Assembly: GCA_001512945.1 (NCBI GenBank)
Contig: LFTF01000127.1
Span: 1-38,083, forward strand
DNA length: 38,083 bases
Reading direction: 5' to 3'
From: Clostridiales bacterium DTU023
GTDB taxonomy: Bacteria; Bacillota; Clostridia; Saccharofermentanales; DTU023
Positions 32,206 through 38,083 of this stretch are shown here, in pieces (position 1 is the first letter of the stretch; every line of letters starts with the position of its first letter). A model generated the notes under the pieces. That model ran no database searches. It saw nothing but the letters and a program-made list of their open reading frames with translations, and had not been told where the DNA came from. Both the position numbers and the translations under genes were made by a program.

Positions 32206-33710
32206 TTTGCTTCTCCTATCTCCTGCTCGGGCATCTTCGGGCAAACACCGTTTAGCTGATTCATAACTGCTTCCTTGAGTGTGCCCGTCAAAACAGGAAT
32301 CGTATTGTCCTGCGCGTTATCAAAGGAACGTTCGAGTGAGGGCCAAATCTTTGCCCCCGATTCGACCGCAAGTAGTCGGATGACCTCGGGTCGCCCCGCC
32401 CCTGCCTCCTGAGCGTTTAGAAAAACGCGCCCGCACAGGTAATGGTCAAGCAGCGGAGAGCGAGCCAATATGAAACATGTGTTGGCATCTGTATTCTTCT
32501 TTGACCGCTGTTCCCAACAGGCAATAGCCTCTGCTGTCCCCCGATCAACAAGGTAGTCGGCCCGGTCGTACACAGACCGCATAACCCTCTGGCACCCCTT
32601 AAAATCGCAGCTTTCGAACACAAGCGAATGGTTCAACAGCTCAATCTCCGTATCGGATAAGCAAGTCTTCCCCGATCGTTCAATATCGTCCAGAACTTGC
32701 GTGAGGCGCGTCACATCGTGGCCAAAGACTTCAAAAAGCAATCGCTCCAGATTGACCGGCGAAGCGTCATCTTTATTGGCACGCTTTCCCTTCTTTGTCT
32801 CCTGCACATATCTGCCGGTACGTAAAAGATCTGTCATCGATGAAGATTCCCCTTCCCCTACGAAAACAGTTCCGACCGGCAACTGAAGGCTGCTCGCATA
32901 GACAAGACCGGCAAGAACATCAAGATGACCTCTAGAGACAACAAAATCAACGTCTCTGATATTATCTGTGTGCCGGGCGATGTCAGCGATAACTGCCGCC
33001 GCCATTGCCCCTGCCGTCAACACCCCAACCAAATGACCAGGTCCGACAAAAAGCGGTTCAAATCCGAGTCCGTTGAGTGTGTGCTCAAACGATGAATCGG
33101 CTGCCAGCTTCGTGAGTTCAAGATAACGTTCATCAAAAGATTCCGGATACGCACAAATGATTTCGTCTTGGCGAGCAAAACCGGCAAGCTCATATCGCCG
33201 GGACCCTCTGTCGGGAACGAACGTTAACTTCTGAATACCTGAGGCAAGACGTGAACTGGCCACGGCAAAGTCATCTGTATGGACGTTCAAGAGGATAGGC
33301 CGATATGATCGGTTCCGCTTGGCTAGTGCCCGAGGCAACAAAACATTCATGATCGCGGCGCTTATATCATCCAGACTGCCTGTCGGGAGATCGTCAGCGT
33401 TCAAAATGAAGTAGTCCGGAAAATAGGAGTTGAGCTGTGTAAATGGTAGTTCAAGCGATTCGGCATCCTCCTCGAGCATCCGGAACGCTTCTCCCAGAAT
33501 GGATCCCCATTCATCGAGCGAAAATTCCGGCAAATATCTTTGGAAAAACATCGCCATGACCTGTTGAGAGGAAAGAGAGGTCAATGTGGAAAGATCCAAG
33601 GGCTCCGGCAAAGATGCGGGGATAAACAGCCCGCCCGTCAGCGATAGTCCGCGGATAATGGCATCTATGCCGCTGACGGAGTCTCCTCCCCGAGTACTAA
33701 AATAATTCAT
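32202..33710 (-). CDS. Threonine synthase-like protein lacking the PLP lysine (predicted pseudoenzyme)
   Basis: The 502-residue protein follows threonine synthase from end to end. It starts MNYFSTRGG and has LTGGLFIPASLP (24-35). Later it has VVSRGHLDVLAGLVYASSLQLPVG (257-280) where ThrC has VPTGNFGDxLAGYYAKxMGLPxG. MTDLLRTGRY (292-301) matches the ThrC LTDFFRTGxY pattern, SPVNLERLLFEV (317-328) matches SSNLERLLF, and YLVDRGTAEAI matches the DPHTA motif. The catalytic motif PTLAFKD is PTGSLDD (109-115), so Asp114 replaces the PLP-binding Lys. The phosphate-binding GNFG loop is GHLD, and the SGDTG loop reads HTDDF. It cannot work as an ordinary PLP enzyme. AAGGAG is ten bases before the ATG. 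Its true role is unknown; it is coupled to the carboxypeptidase gene. Confidence 0.82.
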   Translation of the reverse strand: MNYFSTRGGDSVSGIDAIIRGLSLTGGLFIPASLPEPLDLSTLTSLSSQQVMAMFFQRYLPEFSLDEWGSILGEAFRMLEEDAESLELPFTQLNSYFPDYFILNADDLPTGSLDDISAAIMNVLLPRALAKRNRSYRPILLNVHTDDFAVASSRLASGIQKLTFVPDRGSRRYELAGFARQDEIICAYPESFDERYLELTKLAADSSFEHTLNGLGFEPLFVGPGHLVGVLTAGAMAAAVIADIARHTDNIRDVDFVVSRGHLDVLAGLVYASSLQLPVGTVFVGEGESSSMTDLLRTGRYVQETKKGKRANKDDASPVNLERLLFEVFGHDVTRLTQVLDDIERSGKTCLSDTEIELLNHSLVFESCDFKGCQRVMRSVYDRADYLVDRGTAEAIACWEQRSKKNTDANTCFILARSPLLDHYLCGRVFLNAQEAGAGRPEVIRLLAVESGAKIWPSLERSFDNAQDNTIPVLTGTLKEAVMNQLNGVCPKMPEQEIGEAN

Positions 33711-33778
33711 GAGCGATCAGCTCCTTAAACAAAATTGCAAATAGCTTTAGGCGTAACTCGCGCCTGCCGTCTTCTATA

Positions 33779-34612
33779 CTATTTTCCGTCTATTGGAGGA
33801 AATGTCTTGCGGTACATATCTAAAATTTCGGCCACCGATTCATTTTCAGATTCTCGTTCTTCCAGGATTTTTTCCATCCATTCGAGCCGCTCACGTCGCG
33901 CTTCATTCTTTAATATTATCGGCCTGATGGCGAAGTAGAAAATCAGGAAAAGAAGTGAAGCGGTGATGACCGCGAGTGTCAATCCTTGAATAAGTCGGAC
34001 AACATTCCCCTGGGTTCGTGATGTATCAGAAGTCTTGTTCTGAGCCATTCGATAGGCTTCTTCTTGCTCGCGCCTGCCTGCCATCTGGATCCGGCCTGTT
34101 CCATCTTCATCTGCTGCACGCTGCAAGATGCCACTTTTTGCCATACTCGCGCGCACAGGCATCAATACGTGTTCATTTCTTTTTTTAGAGCTGTCTCGAG
34201 CTTGCTCTCGGATCCGCTCCTCACGAGCTGCCATCCGGCATTTATCAACTGTGGTTGCGAGTGCTGAATCAGGCGATGCGAGTAAGACCTTATCAAACTG
34301 CTCTTCTGCTTCGCGGTACCGTCTCTCTTTGGCGAGCAGAACCCCATAGAGTGATGCTGCTTGTGAAAATTGCGGCCATCCCGAGGTTAGTTTCTCGAGC
34401 GCAATCATCGCCACATCATTGTGCCCCGTGCCAGCCTGTTCCAACGCACGGTTATACACAGCCAAGATACGTTCTCGCTCACCTTCGGACACAGGCAACT
34501 CTTCAGGCAGCTCTTTGAGAGCCTTGTACGTTTCAAGTACACGGTCCCAGTTGAGCGTCTCCGCTTTGTTCCTGGCCGGAAGCGCTGATCGATTGGTCTG
34601 ATTATGTCGCAA
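33779..34612 (-). CDS. TPR-containing single-pass membrane protein of unknown function
   Basis: The 277-residue protein has two tetratricopeptide-like helical pairs (about 46-78 and 82-116, with SLYGVLLAKERRYREAEEQFDKVLLASPDS as the clearer one). A charged linker follows, then one membrane helix (about 207-229, GLTLAVITASLLFLIFYFAI) and a helical, Glu/Arg-rich C-terminus of about 45 residues that may form a coiled coil. I do not recognise a named family. TTG at 34612 is used because GGAG is six bases upstream. It lies 68 bases before the threonine-synthase-like gene, in the same direction. The 149 bases upstream are A/T-rich with no convincing promoter or terminator. Confidence 0.72.
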   Translation of the reverse strand: MRHNQTNRSALPARNKAETLNWDRVLETYKALKELPEELPVSEGERERILAVYNRALEQAGTGHNDVAMIALEKLTSGWPQFSQAASLYGVLLAKERRYREAEEQFDKVLLASPDSALATTVDKCRMAAREERIREQARDSSKKRNEHVLMPVRASMAKSGILQRAADEDGTGRIQMAGRREQEEAYRMAQNKTSDTSRTQGNVVRLIQGLTLAVITASLLFLIFYFAIRPIILKNEARRERLEWMEKILEERESENESVAEILDMYRKTFPPIDGK

Positions 34613-34761
34613 GAATTTCTCCGCCTTTCTTACATTAAATAATAATTAAACTTTATCTTAGTCCTTGCCAGTAGGGTCTTTGTTTGTCTAGTCCATTAAA
34701 CCACAAACGGCAAACGATGCCTCCCGATCGGTAATAATTTACTAGGTATTAAAATGACGTA

Positions 34762-36642
34762 CTAACCGCTTGACTTATCTAGCTTCCACTTGCGAACGAA
34801 AGGCCTAACTACACCTGCAAGGTAAAGTGAGCCGCACACACAAATCATTGCGCCGTTCTTTTCGGCCAGGTTCAACGCATGCATAATCGCTTCATCAGTG
34901 TCACGTTCCGGTATCACCGGAGTCGACTGACCGTCGTCCCTTATCACACCCTCCGCCTCAGAGGCAAGGTCCACTGCCGAAAGGCGACGCTCGCCCGGCG
35001 GCTCTGTGCAAACAACCGCCGAAATATCGTAAGGTGCCGACTCAAGCAATGCTTCAAGCATACCGCGATGGTCCTTGTCTTTAAATAAACCGATCACGAA
35101 TATGACACTCTGACCGTCCGTGAGTCGCCCGAGCGCTTCCCTGAGTCCCAGACAACCCTGTACATTATGTGCGCCGTCGAGAAGGATCAAAGGCTCTCGT
35201 GACAGGACTTCCATCCGAGCAGGCCAGATGCAGGCCGCAATGCCACGATCTATCGCTTGTTCGTCGGCCATCTCTGTCATTCCTGTCGCAGCCGCTGCCA
35301 TGAGGGCATAGATCGGCTGGTAAGGGCCGAGCAGTTTGGTCTTGTAAATTTTGTCGGTTGACAGAGCCTTAAACGACTGGCCCACCCATCCGTAATCAAG
35401 GGTGACAAAGTCATCGTATCCGTAGTAATGAAGCGGTGACGAAAGTTCCGCGCATCGCGCATCGAGCACCTGCCGGGCAATCCGAGCATCGGCTTCAGAG
35501 AGAAGCGCATCCTCCGGCGCATAGGCAATCACGGGACAGCCCTGCTTGATAATGCCTGCCTTCTCGCCCATGATCTCCCGCATTGTATTCCCCAGCCGAT
35601 CCATGTGATCAAAGCCGGGAGCGCCAATCAAGCATGCCAGCGGCTTCTCCAAAATATTGGTCGAATCGAGACGACCACCGAGGCCCGTTTCGAGAACAAC
35701 TACATCGCAGCCTTGCTCCTTGAACCAGAGAAATGCGAGTGCCGTCATCAAGTCGAATTGGGTTGGCTCTTCACCTCCGCGTGACGCAATCGCTTGGGCG
35801 GCTTCTTCGACGCGTTTCATCAAACGTACGACATCATCATCGGGAATCTCTCCCGTCGCCTGATCCACGTCATATCGTGCGAGATCGGCTGCACCGTCAA
35901 GCACACGGATTCTCTCATTGAAACGCTCGAGATATGGCGAGGTATACCAACCTGTTTTGTGACCGGCCTCGCATAAAATATGCGTCAAATAGCTGCTGAT
36001 CGACCCTTTTCCATTAGTTCCCGCAATGTGAAAAGCCGGATACGATCGCCATGGGTCACCTAACAGTCGATAGAGCTCGACCACACGTCCACAGCTGTCA
36101 CCTGTTCCAAACGCATCGGCCTCCGAGATTGTGTGCAGTGCCTGGTCAAGACTGGCCGACGTATTCGCCGCTTCAGAGGGATTCTCTGCAACAGCAGATG
36201 ATGCACCATTGTTTTTAAAAACATAAAATTTCCCTACAATGCGATTCCCAAGTACAACAAATGTAAGTGCAACCAATTTAGCGAGATCAAGCATATCGGG
36301 GATAATTACCGTTGTATTCTGCAATACATGCCTGAAAAAATAGATGCCCGCGTACTCAAATACAAAGGATATTGCCAGCCTCGTCCCCACGAAACGGAAA
36401 AATTCTTCCTTTACGTCCGATGTTGAGCGGAAGACCCAGATCCGATTGAGCACATAAGCCGCCAGTACCGAAAGGATAATGGCAGGTACGTCGGAATAGT
36501 ACCATTTTTCAAGCCCCAACCAACGGTTCATTAACATGTAGACCACCAGATTGACAACAGTGGCGACTACACCGGAAACAAAATAGCGTAGGAATTCCTT
36601 TGTAAAAAAAAGATCGATCAGATAATATTTTGCTTTTCTCAT
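34762..36642 (-). CDS. folC: GtrA membrane domain fused to folylpolyglutamate synthase (FolC)
   Basis: This is a single 626-residue frame with two domains. Residues about 15-145 form a four-helix GtrA-like domain (FLRYFVSGVVATVVNLVVYML, then LSVLAAYVLNRIWVFRS), a family linked to moving lipid-linked sugars or to cell-wall polysaccharide steps. A polar linker follows (about 144-163). Residues about 164-620 form a complete FolC/Mur-ligase domain: HIAGTNGKGS (205-214), TSPYLERFNERI (234-245), QFDLMTALAF, LETGLGGRLDSTN (317-329), DHMDRLGNTMREIMGEKAGIIK, GPYQPIYALMAA and LLDGAHNVQG. FolC adds glutamates to folates in the cytoplasm. The linker has no Met, GTG or TTG in frame that could start FolC separately. 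The ATG overlaps the upstream stop as ATGA and has no clear ribosome-binding site. Confidence 0.87.
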   Translation of the reverse strand: MRKAKYYLIDLFFTKEFLRYFVSGVVATVVNLVVYMLMNRWLGLEKWYYSDVPAIILSVLAAYVLNRIWVFRSTSDVKEEFFRFVGTRLAISFVFEYAGIYFFRHVLQNTTVIIPDMLDLAKLVALTFVVLGNRIVGKFYVFKNNGASSAVAENPSEAANTSASLDQALHTISEADAFGTGDSCGRVVELYRLLGDPWRSYPAFHIAGTNGKGSISSYLTHILCEAGHKTGWYTSPYLERFNERIRVLDGAADLARYDVDQATGEIPDDDVVRLMKRVEEAAQAIASRGGEEPTQFDLMTALAFLWFKEQGCDVVVLETGLGGRLDSTNILEKPLACLIGAPGFDHMDRLGNTMREIMGEKAGIIKQGCPVIAYAPEDALLSEADARIARQVLDARCAELSSPLHYYGYDDFVTLDYGWVGQSFKALSTDKIYKTKLLGPYQPIYALMAAAATGMTEMADEQAIDRGIAACIWPARMEVLSREPLILLDGAHNVQGCLGLREALGRLTDGQSVIFVIGLFKDKDHRGMLEALLESAPYDISAVVCTEPPGERRLSAVDLASEAEGVIRDDGQSTPVIPERDTDEAIMHALNLAEKNGAMICVCGSLYLAGVVRPFVRKWKLDKSSG

Positions 36643-38083
36643 AGTTCGTCTCGGTCAGACGGATCATCACGTCCGGCTCTTCTTTGTCTGAACTGCCGTA
36701 TGCCCGACTCATCGGGACGCGATTCATGAACAGCGTCTTTGTCTTCATGTTTTCGGAGAGTCTCGTCGAGTGAACGCCATCCGCTTTCAAGGTCCTCCGT
36801 TCCCTCGTCAGAATCTACCGGCCGATCATCGTCTTCCCGTTTCGCGACCGCAATCCCACCTGTGACACCTGTCATCAGCTCTGGTGTTTGGGTGCTTGAC
36901 TCCTCCGAGAGATCCACAATGCTAGAGCCCTCTTGAGTTGATTGAGACTGCGTTTTCCGTTCTTCATCCATGGGTTCTTCTTGAAGATCATAATCTTCGT
37001 CATGAAAATCGGCAAGCGTCAACTCGGGTTCGTGCTTGATGACACGCCGTATACGGGCAACCAACCAAACACCCGAAGCGATCACAATAATGAGAACCGC
37101 GATTGCGGCGACCAGAACACTTATCGGGATACGGCGACCAAAGAGTGTGACCGTGTTCTCTGCGACTAAAGTTTCCGTAACTGCAGGCTGCTCTGTTTTC
37201 TCAGATTCTGTCATCGCCGGTTCTGTCGGTTCTGTAGGCACGGGCGGTATGTCTTCTAGGCCCAACTCCAGATAACTCCCCGCGACGGGGACAAGCCAGA
37301 GATCAGCCCGGATAAGCGAATCGAGCTCATGATCATACAGGTACATCATTTTATCTTCGGCATCATTCATCCTGAGCGCGACAAGATAAAGATCACCAGG
37401 AACGGCAACGGAAACTCCCTGCCAAAGATCGTCCCTGGCAGGTTCGTCTAACGAATCATCACCTTCGTAGGTTTTCCAGTCGGGCAAGGTCATACCGGGT
37501 GTAACTTTCGAGCGGAGTTCCTCGTAAGCGGACTTGGTAAAGTAATAACCTTTGACCGGCCGGTAGGCTGGAACGTCGTTGCCGCGCACTGACAGAGTCG
37601 TCAGTTCAAATCCGTCCGGCACGGCTTGCTCCGACAAGACGGCAAAGGTGAAATAGCGCGATGACCACTCCGACCGATAAAAAGGAACAAAAACGCCTGC
37701 CTGGGCGTCGGCATAGTAGAAACGTGCCGGCAGGGTCTCATCGGACAGCCAGTAGAGCGTATAGGGCAATGTATTCGACTCATAGCCGGTCAACTGTTTG
37801 CCCTCCCATTCGACCTCCTTGGGTCGGAATGATTCCGGAATCGCGCCATCGGATGGGCTCGTCTCAGGAATGGACAGCATGACCCCGTCATATCGTTTCC
37901 CAATCGATGCCTGTGCCGGAAAAGTCGGTCGCGTCTCTGACGGAATCGTGCTCACGGTAGAGACAGAAGAGGTGGGCTTGGTGGTGGTTGCTTTGGTTGT
38001 TGTTTTCGCGGTTGTTGGTTGGGCGGTTGTGGTGGTTGTTACAGGCGGGTCCGTAAGGGTAAGGTTCAAAACGGCGCCTGTCG
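36639..38083 (-). CDS. Thr-rich single-pass membrane protein, 5' end outside window
   Basis: The frame is open to the window edge, so the N-terminus and any signal peptide are missing; the TTG near 38069 is not taken as a start. About 481 residues are visible. They begin GAVLNLTLTDPP, which looks like the last strand of an Ig- or cohesin-like domain (inference). A Thr/Ser/Pro linker (about 10-50, counted from that TTG) follows, then an unrecognised extracellular domain (about 55-270) rich in Tyr/Trp and a second Thr/Pro/Glu linker. A membrane helix (about 315-338) leads to a cytoplasmic acidic tail of about 140 residues. The layout resembles surface-anchored modular proteins of Clostridia. 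It overlaps the GtrA-FolC gene by four bases. Confidence 0.7.
   Translation of the reverse strand, partial: TGAVLNLTLTDPPVTTTTTAQPTTAKTTTKATTTKPTSSVSTVSTIPSETRPTFPAQASIGKRYDGVMLSIPETSPSDGAIPESFRPKEVEWEGKQLTGYESNTLPYTLYWLSDETLPARFYYADAQAGVFVPFYRSEWSSRYFTFAVLSEQAVPDGFELTTLSVRGNDVPAYRPVKGYYFTKSAYEELRSKVTPGMTLPDWKTYEGDDSLDEPARDDLWQGVSVAVPGDLYLVALRMNDAEDKMMYLYDHELDSLIRADLWLVPVAGSYLELGLEDIPPVPTEPTEPAMTESEKTEQPAVTETLVAENTVTLFGRRIPISVLVAAIAVLIIVIASGVWLVARIRRVIKHEPELTLADFHDEDYDLQEEPMDEERKTQSQSTQEGSSIVDLSEESSTQTPELMTGVTGGIAVAKREDDDRPVDSDEGTEDLESGWRSLDETLRKHEDKDAVHESRPDESGIRQFRQRRAGRDDPSDRDEL
37968..38045. repeat. Low-complexity repeat encoding the Thr-rich linker
   Basis: The plus strand is almost pure G and T here, with degenerate repeats of ggttgt/gttg units. 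Read on the minus strand it encodes the Thr/Lys/Pro linker of the membrane protein. Such tracts can vary in length between strains by slippage. Confidence 0.6.

Noticed and set aside
34613..34761. Promoter, small RNA or terminator in the A/T-rich gap after GtrA-FolC
   Set aside because: The best -35/-10 pair (TTGCCG, 17 bases, TAGACA) is weak, and no hairpin with a T-run is present; I see nothing I can support.
36140..36220. Frameshift or separate start splitting GtrA and FolC
   Set aside because: Reading the codons through the linker shows one continuous frame with no in-frame ATG, GTG or TTG and no stop.
37968..38045. CRISPR or tandem-repeat array
   Set aside because: The repeats are degenerate G/T units that encode a Thr-rich linker in frame, with no spacers.

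Overview
This window (about 38 kb, mid-range G+C) looks like core chromosome of an anaerobic, low-branching Firmicute of the class Clostridia. The evidence is the gene content: RNase J, a bifunctional Rel protein, RemA, HemZ, pyruvate phosphate dikinase, single-chain glycyl-tRNA synthetase, a type-2 (eukaryote-like) isoleucyl-tRNA synthetase, the yicC-remA-gmk-rpoZ block, and Gram-positive style Shine-Dalgarno sites with ATGA/TTGA stop-start overlaps. A finer assignment (for example an Oscillospirales relative) is only a guess. I see no insertion sequence, prophage, CRISPR array, tRNA or rRNA. Thirty-two protein genes fill the window, 28 of them on the minus strand, and no gap exceeds 300 bases.

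Layout. 1-1293 (+) is the C-terminal part of RNase J. 6048-1296 (-) is a growth-control and repair operon, rpsU-recJ-rel, read from a clear promoter at 6103-6132. 6226-8088 (+) is a DUF2207 membrane protein. 13142-8104 (-) is ileS-queT-methyltransferase-ispF, read from a perfect TTGACA/TATAAT promoter. 13424-15803 (+) holds a purine permease with its terminator and a membrane-anchored metallophosphoesterase. 18207-15819 (-) is an HGSNAT-like acyltransferase followed by hemZ. 27583-18306 (-) is a long co-directional run, uvrC-phosphoesterase-yicC-remA-gmk-rpoZ-glyS-ppdK, closed by a strong terminator. 27896-27636 (-) is an HPr-like protein with its own promoter. 29732-27977 (-) is tsaE-tsaB-rimI, all overlapping. 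30685-29833 (-) is rplM-rpsI with promoter, leader hairpin and terminator. 38083-30841 (-) is the most unusual part: a Thr-rich single-pass membrane protein, a GtrA-FolC fusion, a TPR membrane protein, a threonine-synthase-like protein that has lost its catalytic lysine, and a D,D-carboxypeptidase.

How the genes fit together. Most of the window is translation and nucleotide or RNA housekeeping: ribosomal proteins S21, L13 and S9, IleRS and GlyRS, t6A synthesis (TsaB, TsaE), queuosine-precursor uptake, RNase J, YicC, guanylate kinase beside (p)ppGpp metabolism, and DNA repair (RecJ, UvrC).

The points most worth a second look are: (1) the threonine-synthase-like pseudoenzyme, translationally coupled to a penicillin-binding-type carboxypeptidase; (2) the fusion of a GtrA membrane domain to a complete folylpolyglutamate synthase; (3) an HPr protein with Leu in place of His15 but with Ser46 kept (Crh-like logic), on its own promoter; (4) a divergent IspF; and (5) an omega subunit with a charged C-terminal extension of more than 100 residues. 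All family assignments come from motif recognition by eye; no database search was run.
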